A stretch of DNA of 64,000 bases from Chryseobacterium oleae (GTDB lineage: Bacteria; Bacteroidota; Bacteroidia; Flavobacteriales; Weeksellaceae). The stretch covers positions 62,001 through 126,000 of the forward strand of contig NZ_FOVD01000004.1 of the NCBI RefSeq assembly GCF_900115055.1. Reading direction: 5' to 3'. Shown here in pieces: positions 8,143-16,652 of the stretch (positions are counted from its first letter, which is position 1; each line of letters opens with the position of its first letter). Made by a program: the position numbers and the translations under genes. Under the pieces are notes generated by a model. That model saw only the letters and a program-made list of their open reading frames with translations, ran no database searches and was not told where the DNA came from.

Positions 8143-9939
8143 CTAAAAGTGAGTCTGGTTGTTATCCGCCCAAAGGGCAAGCTGCAAAAGGTTCCAGTGT
8201 TTTTCATCCTTATTCAGGAATTGGCGGGTTGCTTTATAATCAATGAAATTAAACACTTTATGATTAGGGTTATTAAGCAGATCATTGGATAGATTCATCA
8301 GATTTTCTTCTGCAAACCAGTTTTTTACTCCTAAACCGAATCCCTGCTTATGACGTTGTCTGATAGTTTCCGTCCAGTAAGATCCCATAGCTTCACGAAG
8401 GATGATCTTATCATTTTTCTCGTCCAGTTTAAGCTGATCCGGAAGCTGGATACAGAATTCTGCGAAATCAAGATCAAGGAAAGGTGTTCGTACTTCCAGT
8501 GAATTGGCCATAGCCATTCTGTCTGATTTTACCATCATATTGGCGGGAACATAATTTTCCAGATCCACTCTCATAATGTCATTAAGAGAATCGGGATCAG
8601 GGGTAAAACTATACTCCTGAAGGTAATTGGCTGTAACACCCAGCAGATCACGTTCTTTTTTGTTGAAATCATTTCTCACAGCGTTCAGGTGAAAGTCCAT
8701 GATGGATGAATGTTTTAAATTTTTCTGCGTCAAATACGATGTTGTTCTCATCTTCTGATAAAGTTTCAGTCCAAATTGAGCAACGATATTTTTATAGCTG
8801 AAATGATTTCTTAATTTATTTTCAACGGTATAGAAATGATATCCTCCAAAAAGCTCATCGCCTACGTCTCCTGACAATACAACGGTCAGATTTTGTCTGG
8901 CGTATTTACAGATTTCATAATGCGGGATAAATGATGCATCGGCGAAAGGTTCATCAAAAAACGGGGTGATTTTCAGCAGAGAGGCAACGAGGTCTTCTTT
9001 CTTTTCGTGAACTTCTACATGGTTGGTATTGTATTTATCCGCAATTTCTTTGGCATATTTCAGCTCATTGTCTTTATGGTCATATCCGAAACTGATGGTC
9101 GTCTGATGAGGCAGAAACTCGTCTACCAAAGCAACTATGGATGAAGAATCCAGACCTCCGCTAAGGAAACTTCCTACCTGTACATCTGCAATAAGCTGTT
9201 TTTTTACTGCATTTTTCAGCAGATACAGAAATTCTTCCTTAGCATCAGAGAGGCTTAAGGTTCTGTCTTTTGCCGGAAGGCTGTAGTAGCGGGAAACTGT
9301 TATTTTTCCGTCTTTCCAGATCAGCTGATGAGCGGGTGGAAGGGTGAAAATATTACTGTAGATACTTTGGTAAGTACTTACATATCCGTACTGAAGATAG
9401 TGGGAGAGGGCTTCGGAACTTACTTTAGGCTGTATCAATCCGGAGGCTAAAATAGCTTTGATTTCTGATGCGAAAATAAATTCATTGTTGTTTCCTATCG
9501 CATAGTAAAACGGTTTTTCTCCGAATCTGTCTCTGGCGCAGAACAGCTGCTGTTGCTGATCGTCCCAGATCGCAAAAGCAAACATGCCGGGAAGATCATG
9601 GATGAGGTTTTCCTTTTTTCTCTGGTACATGGCCAGGATAACTTCTGTGTCTGAACCTCCGTGAAAAGGGTATTCCCCATATTTTTTCTTAATATCCTGA
9701 TAGCCGTAGATCTCACCATTAAGAACAATACATTCGTTTTTGGTGCTTGAGAACATGGGCTGTTTTCCATTTTCAGACAAATCAATAATGGAAAGTCTTC
9801 GGTGGCCCAAAGCTGCATGGTCATAAAATTCATAATGCGAAGAATCCGGACCACGGTGTATCATAGAATCCGTCATTTTCCGGATTTCCTCCTGATAGTT
9901 TCTTGCATTGCTGCTTATGATTCCTGCTATTCCACACAT
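8143..9939 (-). CDS. asnB: asparagine synthase (glutamine-hydrolysing) type amidotransferase
   Basis: Full-length two-domain protein of 598 residues. Cys2 (MCGIAG) is the N-terminal glutaminase nucleophile, and the PP-loop SGGLDSS (260-266) is the ATP-pyrophosphatase site of the synthetase domain. The biochemical role is transfer of ammonia from glutamine to an ATP-activated carboxylate. In this position, inside a polysaccharide operon that also encodes a UDP-glucose dehydrogenase, it may amidate a uronic acid as WbpS-type proteins are thought to do, instead of making asparagine. Sequence alone does not separate these uses. Spacing to its neighbours is 48 to 59 bases. Confidence 0.88.
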   Translation of the reverse strand: MCGIAGIISSNARNYQEEIRKMTDSMIHRGPDSSHYEFYDHAALGHRRLSIIDLSENGKQPMFSSTKNECIVLNGEIYGYQDIKKKYGEYPFHGGSDTEVILAMYQRKKENLIHDLPGMFAFAIWDDQQQQLFCARDRFGEKPFYYAIGNNNEFIFASEIKAILASGLIQPKVSSEALSHYLQYGYVSTYQSIYSNIFTLPPAHQLIWKDGKITVSRYYSLPAKDRTLSLSDAKEEFLYLLKNAVKKQLIADVQVGSFLSGGLDSSSIVALVDEFLPHQTTISFGYDHKDNELKYAKEIADKYNTNHVEVHEKKEDLVASLLKITPFFDEPFADASFIPHYEICKYARQNLTVVLSGDVGDELFGGYHFYTVENKLRNHFSYKNIVAQFGLKLYQKMRTTSYLTQKNLKHSSIMDFHLNAVRNDFNKKERDLLGVTANYLQEYSFTPDPDSLNDIMRVDLENYVPANMMVKSDRMAMANSLEVRTPFLDLDFAEFCIQLPDQLKLDEKNDKIILREAMGSYWTETIRQRHKQGFGLGVKNWFAEENLMNLSNDLLNNPNHKVFNFIDYKATRQFLNKDEKHWNLLQLALWADNNQTHF

Positions 9940-9987
9940 AATATTGTATTTTTCATCATTTATTTTTTCGCTTATGGTCAGGCTAAT

Positions 9988-10917
9988 TTACGACAGATTA
10001 AGAAAAGCCGGACCTTTCTGCATCACCTGATTTCTAAAACTGCTTAATTTTGCACTGTCTGAACAGATTTTCTTATACTTTTTTGACAACTTTTTATAAT
10101 GGTCAAAGTTTCCGGTAATGATATTTTTAAACATACTCTGCTGAAGAGATTTTTTTTCAAGTTGGAGACCATTCGGAAGATTAGGGTTCATCGCGTTGAT
10201 TTCTATTCTTACATCTTCGTATTTTGTAAAATCTATTTTATGAAGCAGCTGAACACCGTCGTGTACTACTTTACTCCCCGGAACCAGAATCACTTTCATG
10301 TTGTGAAAATGCACGCGGTTGACATATTCGTCATCTTCTCCGTAATGGAAAAAATAAGGATTGAATCCACCTACAGATTCTATTGTTTTTCTTGGGAGAA
10401 GCCAGTGTGCGGCATTAACAAAATTGATCTCATACCATGGCTTCAGCGTCTGAAAATACAAATCTGAAATCATCCTGGTCTTTTCGTAGTTCTTGGCAAT
10501 ATACTGATCCAGGAAAATATCCATGTATTTTTCTGTGCCGTCTATATGGATGGGGCTTATGATTCCCACTTCTTCCTGACGGGGATGGTTGTTGAATACT
10601 TCCAGCATTTTTTCCATGCTGTCTTCATACAGCCACGCATCCTGATTCATCAGATAAAAGAAATCTGCTCCGTTTTTATATGCTTTTTCGATGCCTATAT
10701 TATTGGCTTTTCCAAAACCCAGATTGGTTTCGGATTGGGTAAAATCTACTTCAGGAAAGTTACTTCTGATGTATTCCTGCGTGCCATCCACAGATCCGTT
10801 ATCTACCACGATGCACTTCACAGGAACCGAAGATTTTCTCAGGCTCGTAAAGCAGCGCTCTGCCCATTTCATGGCATTGTAGGTGACGATTATGATATGG
10901 ATTTCAGGAATTTTCAT
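9988..10917 (-). CDS. glycosyltransferase family 2 (rhamnosyltransferase-like)
   Basis: GT2 enzyme of about 309 residues. I place the start at ATG 10917 (MKIPEIHI). A longer frame to 10992 would add 25 residues and run into the gene above. Motifs: IVTYNA near the N-terminus, DNGSVDGT, NLGFGKANN, NQDAW as the metal-binding segment, and GEDDEYVNR near the catalytic base. This layout is typical of WbbL/RfbF-type enzymes. A close paralogue is at 14969. The two share IHVIIVTYNAMKWAER-like N-termini and the NAAHW segment. It lies 7 bases below the membrane protein gene at 10925. Confidence 0.88.
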   Translation of the reverse strand: MKIPEIHIIIVTYNAMKWAERCFTSLRKSSVPVKCIVVDNGSVDGTQEYIRSNFPEVDFTQSETNLGFGKANNIGIEKAYKNGADFFYLMNQDAWLYEDSMEKMLEVFNNHPRQEEVGIISPIHIDGTEKYMDIFLDQYIAKNYEKTRMISDLYFQTLKPWYEINFVNAAHWLLPRKTIESVGGFNPYFFHYGEDDEYVNRVHFHNMKVILVPGSKVVHDGVQLLHKIDFTKYEDVRIEINAMNPNLPNGLQLEKKSLQQSMFKNIITGNFDHYKKLSKKYKKICSDSAKLSSFRNQVMQKGPAFLNLS

Positions 10918-10924
10918 AGAAGTT

Positions 10925-12064
10925 TTAATTGATAAATATATTATGAATTTTGTAGTAAATAAAATAATATACTTTTTTGAGTAAAGCATCAAGAGCCGGG
11001 AAAGTTAAGAAGCCTCCCGTCTTCAGCATCATCGTCCACGAAAGATTAAACAGGATCAATAAAAAGGTCATGATTTCCTGCTTTCTGGTAAGAATGGATT
11101 TCTGGTCTGTGACAATAAATATAGTCAGCAGAGAAAAGAAAATGTTGATCCATCTTCCCCAATCCAGGGCCAGATAAAATAAAGGAATTAAAAAGGCTGT
11201 CTGTATCACTATAAACAGAGCGCTGATTTTCACTTTATTCAATCTGCAATAGAGGTAAAAGGTAAAGGCACCAATCAATATGCTGATGATATAAGTCTGA
11301 TAACTGTATAAATTTTGTTTGTAAAAAGCTAAGACATTGTAGTTCGGATCATATTCATAAATTCCCAGTTCATCCAGTATCAATCCATGGTTCTTTAAAA
11401 ATAATACGGAATTTTCTGTATTGATGCTGATCCCGAACTTATAAAGAATGAGCATGACAATGGTAGCAGGAATCAGTTGATAAATGGCTATTTTTTTTAT
11501 TTTATCCACTAATGAACCACTATTTTTCACAAAATAAGTGAAGCTTACAAAAGGAATATAAAAGTAGGCTGCTTCATGGGTTAAAATAGCAATAAGAATG
11601 AACAGCGTAATGACAAAATCCTTCACAACGATTTTAGATCGAAGACAAAGAATATACATGATATAGAAAAGGAAGAATATAATTTCTTTTTTTGATGCAA
11701 TGGAAGGGTCTTTTACCATCATTCCGAAACCTGCCGGCAGCAGGACAAGGGCAAGAACCAAAAGATTGTTTTTCTCTTTCCAGAACAGCTTGACCAATAA
11801 ATAAAAGAACAGGGTATACACGACGAACAGAAAGGCGAATATGATGTATTCCAGGTTGATTTTAGAGATCTCATTAATCGCGATAAACAGGGTGCCGAAA
11901 AAGCCTCTTCGTTTGAAGCCTCCGTCCTGATAGTTGATCAGCCATTCTCCAAGATACCATCCTCCTTTATTCTCTACAATAAGCGAATAGGTGGTTTTTA
12001 TACTAACAAAATAATAAATTGCTAGTACGATGCTGATTATATAAGTAACTGGTTTTGGTTTCAT
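10925..12064 (-). CDS. multi-pass membrane protein of unknown function, paralogue A
   Basis: I do not recognise the family with confidence. The protein has 379 residues with about ten hydrophobic segments. After the first segment comes a polar loop with GEWLINYQDGGFKRRG, a motif also present in the next gene (12061), where the Asp and paired Arg are the most conserved charged residues. A second conserved charged spot is THEAAYFY in a later loop. Acidic or His residues in the first outward loop, together with size and context, would suit a GT-C glycosyltransferase or a Wzy-like polymerase. That is inference. ATG and the previous stop overlap as ATGA at 12061-12064, so translation of the two paralogues is coupled. 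Confidence 0.7.
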   Translation of the reverse strand: MKPKPVTYIISIVLAIYYFVSIKTTYSLIVENKGGWYLGEWLINYQDGGFKRRGFFGTLFIAINEISKINLEYIIFAFLFVVYTLFFYLLVKLFWKEKNNLLVLALVLLPAGFGMMVKDPSIASKKEIIFFLFYIMYILCLRSKIVVKDFVITLFILIAILTHEAAYFYIPFVSFTYFVKNSGSLVDKIKKIAIYQLIPATIVMLILYKFGISINTENSVLFLKNHGLILDELGIYEYDPNYNVLAFYKQNLYSYQTYIISILIGAFTFYLYCRLNKVKISALFIVIQTAFLIPLFYLALDWGRWINIFFSLLTIFIVTDQKSILTRKQEIMTFLLILFNLSWTMMLKTGGFLTFPALDALLKKVYYFIYYKIHNIFIN

Positions 12065-13194
12065 CCGCGAAATAGATTAAAATATAAAAAATAGTACACC
12101 TTTTTTATCAAAACATCAAGCAGTGTAAAACTTGAGAACCCCTGATAAAAGGCCATCATTGTCCAAAAAGAATTAAAGATCATTAATAATACCGCAATAC
12201 CATCTTTTTTCAGACTGCTCACCAATTGCTTTTCCCCAATGATAAAAAGGGTCAGCAAAGAAAAGAAAATATTAATCCATCTGCCCCAGTCGAAGCCCTT
12301 AATAAATAATGGAATCAGGAAAATGACCTGTACGATGAGAAAAACAGGACTGATTTTAATCTTATTCAGTTTACAGTAGATGAATACAGTTAGGGCACCC
12401 AGAAATATACTGATGCTGTAGGTCACATAGCCATACAGATAGGTTTTATAGATGCTGGATACATCAAAATCAGATTGATAATAATCGTATATGTTTAATT
12501 CTTTTAACAGGTAGCCATGATCTTTAAAAAATGACACCGTGTTTTCCGTTTTGATGCTGATCCCGAATTTGTAGAGAAATAGCATCATAAGGGTAGCAGG
12601 AAGTATCTGATACAGAAATATTTTCTTTATTTTATGAGTCGTTGGTTCACTGTTTTTTATAAAATAGGCAAGGCTCACGAAAGGCAGATAAAAAAATGCA
12701 GCCTCATGGATGAGCAAAGCTATGAGGATAAACAGCGTGATCACATAATCTTTGACCACCATTTTAGACCGCAGACATAGAAGATACAGAAGGTAAAAGA
12801 GAAAGAATATAATCTCTTTTTTAGGGATGATGGTGTGATCTTTTAAAACCATTCCCAAACCTGCTGGGAGTAGCAAGAGACTTATGGTTAAAAGGGTATT
12901 CTTATTCGGCCAAATAAATTTTATTAAGAGAATAAAGAAAAGGGTGTAAATGATGAACAGAAAAATAAAAACGATATTGGCCAGATGAACTCCGGTGAGT
13001 TCATTGATGAAGACAAATAAACTTCCGAGAAGCCCTCTCCGTTTAAATCCTCCATCCTGATAATTGATCAGCCATTCTCCAAGGTGCCAGTCATTTTTAT
13101 TAACGACCAGCTGCAAATAAGTATTTTGCAGATATACGTAACAATAAATGGCTAATAATAAACCAATTAAATAGTTAATTATTTTCGTTTTCAT
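12061..13194 (-). CDS. multi-pass membrane protein of unknown function, paralogue B
   Basis: Paralogue of the 10925 product: 377 residues, the same series of hydrophobic segments and the same first-loop motif (GEWLINYQDGGFKRRG), then LLPAGLGMVLKD and IHEAAFFY at matching places. Similarity runs through the whole length, so this is a tandem gene duplication that has diverged. It begins 3 bases below the glycosyltransferase at 13198 and ends in a 4-base overlap with paralogue A. Function is not known. A membrane step in glycan assembly (GT-C type transfer or polymerisation) is the likeliest reading from context. Confidence 0.7.
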   Translation of the reverse strand: MKTKIINYLIGLLLAIYCYVYLQNTYLQLVVNKNDWHLGEWLINYQDGGFKRRGLLGSLFVFINELTGVHLANIVFIFLFIIYTLFFILLIKFIWPNKNTLLTISLLLLPAGLGMVLKDHTIIPKKEIIFFLFYLLYLLCLRSKMVVKDYVITLFILIALLIHEAAFFYLPFVSLAYFIKNSEPTTHKIKKIFLYQILPATLMMLFLYKFGISIKTENTVSFFKDHGYLLKELNIYDYYQSDFDVSSIYKTYLYGYVTYSISIFLGALTVFIYCKLNKIKISPVFLIVQVIFLIPLFIKGFDWGRWINIFFSLLTLFIIGEKQLVSSLKKDGIAVLLMIFNSFWTMMAFYQGFSSFTLLDVLIKKVYYFLYFNLFRG

Positions 13195-13197
13195 ACA

Positions 13198-14160
13198 TTA
13201 ATCAATAAAAACCTCCTTAAAGGTATCCATCACGGGATGCGGCAGGAATTTCCGGAATAATTCTTCTGCAGACCGACTCAGATCCGCATCTAATAGAATA
13301 TCTCTAAGCTCTTTTTCATTACGGTAATAATAGGCCTGATCTCCCAGGTGACTGATATGTGCTTTTTCAGGAGGATCTGCAAAAGCGACCACCGGTTTTC
13401 CTTTAATGGCAAATTCCGCCACTGTAATTCCGAAAGTTTCTCCTCTTTCACGGGCATGAAGCAATGCATTACAGGTATTGATGAATTTTTGTTTCATGAT
13501 GATATCCGAGCTTGGAGGCAGGAAAATAATGTTGGAAGGAGGAGATTTCCACCATCTTTTTTTCACAAAAGAATCTACACCCATAAAAATAAAGTAAACA
13601 TCTTTATATTTTGAAGCTATTTTTTCGATGGTCTGTTGCGCAAATAGGATGTTAAAGCTGGCATGACCACCATAGTAACCGAATACTTTTGCATGCGGAG
13701 GAATATTCAGGTCTTTTCTAAGATTTTCATTCGTTCCTTCTTCAAAATTAACCATGTGCGGCACAAAAGGATATTTTGAACCTGTCATTTCATGGCTCAG
13801 CCATTCAGAAACGTAAGCGTATACATCTCCGTGTGGTTCAAAATGCTTGAAGACACTGTGGATGCATGTTTTACATTCTTTGGTTTCTATATGATCGATA
13901 TCGCCGTTTTTAATGGCGTAAAACAGGTCTATATTATTTTTACTGATGAGGTTATCAACTTCTTTAAAGTCAGAATAGCCAATTACATTAAAGCGTTTGG
14001 CAAATTTTTCGATACCCAGCGGATGGTTGGTTGTCGAAGTTTTATCATATACAATCAATGACTCGTTTCCCAGATATCGTTCATTGAAATCTGCATAATC
14101 ATATAATGCGATGGAAGTCCCTCTGTAGTTGAGTTCGTTCTCATGGAAAAGAATTTTCAT
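13198..14160 (-). CDS. GT-B type glycosyltransferase (GT4-like)
   Basis: Protein of 320 residues. The N-terminal half begins MKILFHENELNYRGTS, a Rossmann-like opening, and the C-terminal half carries HARERGETFGITVAEF, which matches the donor-binding E-x7-E region of GT4 enzymes. KPVVAF after it is also usual. The protein is shorter than most GT4 members (about 360-400), mainly in the N-terminal domain. Spacing of 3 and 10 bases to its neighbours places it in the operon. Substrate unknown. Confidence 0.75.
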   Translation of the reverse strand: MKILFHENELNYRGTSIALYDYADFNERYLGNESLIVYDKTSTTNHPLGIEKFAKRFNVIGYSDFKEVDNLISKNNIDLFYAIKNGDIDHIETKECKTCIHSVFKHFEPHGDVYAYVSEWLSHEMTGSKYPFVPHMVNFEEGTNENLRKDLNIPPHAKVFGYYGGHASFNILFAQQTIEKIASKYKDVYFIFMGVDSFVKKRWWKSPPSNIIFLPPSSDIIMKQKFINTCNALLHARERGETFGITVAEFAIKGKPVVAFADPPEKAHISHLGDQAYYYRNEKELRDILLDADLSRSAEELFRKFLPHPVMDTFKEVFID

Positions 14161-14170
14161 TCTGTACGGT

Positions 14171-14959
14171 TTATTTAAATTTATTTTTCAATTTACTAAG
14201 TATTTTCCGAATGATGCTTTTCTTCGGGTACTTGGTAAGATCATTGTGTTTGAAAAGACCTTCACCCTGTGCAATTTTGAAATCCTGCTTCACCCACCAC
14301 GCGGCAATATTTCTTTCAAGTGATGCAGTTTCCCCTGAAAAAGGAATGATGGTATCCAGCAGAAAATCCTTACGGACAAGATAAGGATTATTCGTCCAGT
14401 TGGCCCAGCGGGAAGTGGTTACAAAATAGTCACCCTGTTTCTGTATTTTGTCCGGAAATTCTTGGGCAGGATCCAACCAGTGCAGAGATTCCAGAAGGTG
14501 TGGTGAGGTACATTCATGCCAGTCGTCATAATAATCAAGCTCGTTGCCTTTATGTCTGATGGAGATCAGCGGATATCCGGGAGTCTTTCTGTTCCGGTAG
14601 CGTATAACATCAAATCCCTGATCCAGAAGTTCTATGCCGCTTTTAAGCTGTGAAAGGGTGGTTGCCTGATCTTCAATAAGCTCCCAGTCGTGTTCCAGGA
14701 AGAGAATGTTTTCAGATGAAGCATTTTCAGCCAGTAATTTCATTCCTTTTCCGATCCCGATATTCTCATTCAGTCCTATGTATCGGATTCCATACTTTCC
14801 GGTCGTCTTTTTATCCTGTTCACTTACTTCCTGAAAAAGAATGAGAATATCATCCGTCATCTCAAGAAGCCCGTGTTTTTTATAGGATTTTAAAGTGTTT
14901 TTCAGCGTTTCTCCGGTTTTCCAGGAGAGGATGCAGATGCTAATTGGTAATTTTTCCAT
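14171..14959 (-). CDS. GT-A type glycosyltransferase-like protein
   Basis: Protein of 262 residues. The N-terminus ISICILSWKTGETLKNTL and the segment IGLNENIGIGKGMKLL resemble GT2 nucleotide-binding motifs, and FLEHDWELIE takes the place of the DxD metal motif. The later part has WANWTNNPYLVRKDF, a pattern seen in related glycosyltransferases. It sits between two clear glycosyltransferase genes with gaps of about 10 bases. I am fairly sure of the fold class and not of the family number or substrate. Confidence 0.65.
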   Translation of the reverse strand: MEKLPISICILSWKTGETLKNTLKSYKKHGLLEMTDDILILFQEVSEQDKKTTGKYGIRYIGLNENIGIGKGMKLLAENASSENILFLEHDWELIEDQATTLSQLKSGIELLDQGFDVIRYRNRKTPGYPLISIRHKGNELDYYDDWHECTSPHLLESLHWLDPAQEFPDKIQKQGDYFVTTSRWANWTNNPYLVRKDFLLDTIIPFSGETASLERNIAAWWVKQDFKIAQGEGLFKHNDLTKYPKKSIIRKILSKLKNKFK

Positions 14960-14968
14960 AGATATCCG

Positions 14969-15925
14969 TTAAAGATTGAGAAAAGGATGCTGGCCCGTCA
15001 TTGAAATCTTTCTTGCCGCTTCGATCTCTTTAAATTTTTTTGAAAAGTACTGATACTGTTCCAGATAAAATTTTGATTCGTTGATATTTCCTTTAGCACT
15101 TAATTTTAAAATATAGGAAAGGATCGCCGTTTTTTCTCTTTTGACGTTATAATCATAATTGGGGTCAAGATATTTGGTTTCCCGCTGCATTCTCATCGAA
15201 AGACGGGTGTTCGCCAGTAATTCAGCTTTGTCTTTCGGTTGTTTTTTATGGAAAGACTGTACGGCATCATGCACGACTTTACTTTTTGTGCAGACCAATA
15301 TCTTTAATCCGAAATAGGTAATTCTGTTGACATACTCATAATCTTCGGCACCATAAAAGAAATAAGGATTGAATCCGCCTACTTTTTCAATGATATTTCT
15401 GGGAATAAACCAGTGGGCCGCATTCACAAAACTGATTTCATAAGACGGTTTGGCTTCCCCGAAATAAACATCGGAAAACATTCTGTTGTTTCTGACATCT
15501 TTGGCCAGATAATTCTCAAAATGAATGTCAAATTTTTTCTCGCTGCCATCCAGATGCATTGGACTTAGAATACCAATCTTGCTTTTATCTGGAGCATTGT
15601 TGTAAACATCAAGCATATTTTGAAAGCTGTCCGGAAAAATCCAGGCATCCTGGTTCATCAGATAGAAGAAATCTGCTCCTTCCCGGTATGCTTTTTCTAT
15701 TCCTAAATTATTGGCTTTTCCAAAACCCAGATTTTCGGCAGATTCTATAAGATCAATTTCAGGGAAGTGGGTTTTAATGTATTCCTGACTTCCATCCGTA
15801 GATCCGTTGTCGATCACAATGCACTTTACAGGAACCGAAGAATGTCTTAAACTGGTAAAACATCTTTCCGCCCATTTCATAGCATTGTAAGTGACGATGA
15901 TAACGTGAATAGTAGACATTTTCAT
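14969..15925 (-). CDS. glycosyltransferase family 2 (rhamnosyltransferase-like), paralogue of the 9988 gene
   Basis: GT2 enzyme of 318 residues with IVTYNAMKWAER, DNGSTDGS, NLGFGKANNLGI, NQDAW and GAEDYEYVNR. It is clearly paralogous to the 9988 product, sharing long stretches in the catalytic half and diverging in the last 80 residues. Translation may begin at ATG 15925 or at the second Met two codons later. One base separates it from the SDR-like gene upstream. The two copies flank the block that holds both membrane-protein paralogues, which suggests an ancestral duplication of a glycosyltransferase and membrane-protein unit. Confidence 0.88.
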   Translation of the reverse strand: MKMSTIHVIIVTYNAMKWAERCFTSLRHSSVPVKCIVIDNGSTDGSQEYIKTHFPEIDLIESAENLGFGKANNLGIEKAYREGADFFYLMNQDAWIFPDSFQNMLDVYNNAPDKSKIGILSPMHLDGSEKKFDIHFENYLAKDVRNNRMFSDVYFGEAKPSYEISFVNAAHWFIPRNIIEKVGGFNPYFFYGAEDYEYVNRITYFGLKILVCTKSKVVHDAVQSFHKKQPKDKAELLANTRLSMRMQRETKYLDPNYDYNVKREKTAILSYILKLSAKGNINESKFYLEQYQYFSKKFKEIEAARKISMTGQHPFLNL

Positions 15926-15926
15926 C

Positions 15927-16595
15927 TTAAATATACTTTTGGGTTAAAGTTTTCAAATAATCTTCCGGCTGTATTCCGGAGAAAAAAGTTTCTATAGATT
16001 CATCAAAGCCGACCTTATAAAAATCGCCTTCTTCCACTTCAGAAAAACAGGCCTTCATCCGGGTCTTTTCTTCAATGGCATTAATGATTTCTTTCAAATC
16101 ATAATAATACGGGAAAGCCAGATTAAGGGTTTTATTTTCCATATCCAGGCAGTGTGAGCCCAGAAATTTTGAAATATCAGCAATGTCTAAAAGCAGTCTT
16201 CTTGCTTTTAAATGAAGGGTAAATTCACTGTTTCCGGAGATCTGGGCTGTGAGGAAATTAAAAAGGGTATTGGGGTTTCCTCCTTTTCCCACGATATTGC
16301 CTATCCGCAGAATAAGAAAGTGATCACAGGTATTTTTTATATAGTCTTCGAGCGTCTTTTTATGCAGCACATACGGGCTGTTCTGTTTAGATTGGTCATG
16401 AATGCTCAATGTAGAAAAATAGACCAGTTTTCTTTCTTTATTTTCTTCAATCATGGTTTTCAAAAGAGAAAATTCTCTTTCGAATTCTGAATTCCTGGTT
16501 TCGAGGGAGTTTGATACTCCTGATGCAAAAAATAAATGATCCTGTGAATCAATACTTTTTAGTGAGTTGGCAATAAGTCCGCTTCCTATAATCAT
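15927..16595 (-). CDS. short NAD(P)-binding epimerase/dehydratase-like protein
   Basis: Protein of 222 residues related to extended short-chain dehydrogenases. The N-terminus IIGSGLIANSL is a shortened Rossmann glycine motif. VYFSTLSIHD and YVLHKKTLE give the Ser and the Y-x3-K pair of the active site, and ILRIGNIVGKG is the usual segment after it. It is about 80-100 residues shorter than typical sugar epimerases, chiefly between the glycine motif and the Ser strand. It could be a reduced but active sugar-nucleotide reductase or epimerase, or one with altered cofactor use. Its sugar is unknown. Confidence 0.7.
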   Translation of the reverse strand: MIIGSGLIANSLKSIDSQDHLFFASGVSNSLETRNSEFEREFSLLKTMIEENKERKLVYFSTLSIHDQSKQNSPYVLHKKTLEDYIKNTCDHFLILRIGNIVGKGGNPNTLFNFLTAQISGNSEFTLHLKARRLLLDIADISKFLGSHCLDMENKTLNLAFPYYYDLKEIINAIEEKTRMKACFSEVEEGDFYKVGFDESIETFFSGIQPEDYLKTLTQKYI

Positions 16596-16652
16596 ATAAG
16601 TGTATATGAGTTTTATTTCAATGATTAACTGGTTTACCTTAAAAGAAAAACT

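Noticed and set aside
13348..14323. Several plus-strand open frames of 60-90 codons across the glycosyltransferase genes
   Set aside because: All lie opposite clear minus-strand genes, have no consensus promoter and code for aromatic-rich nonsense.
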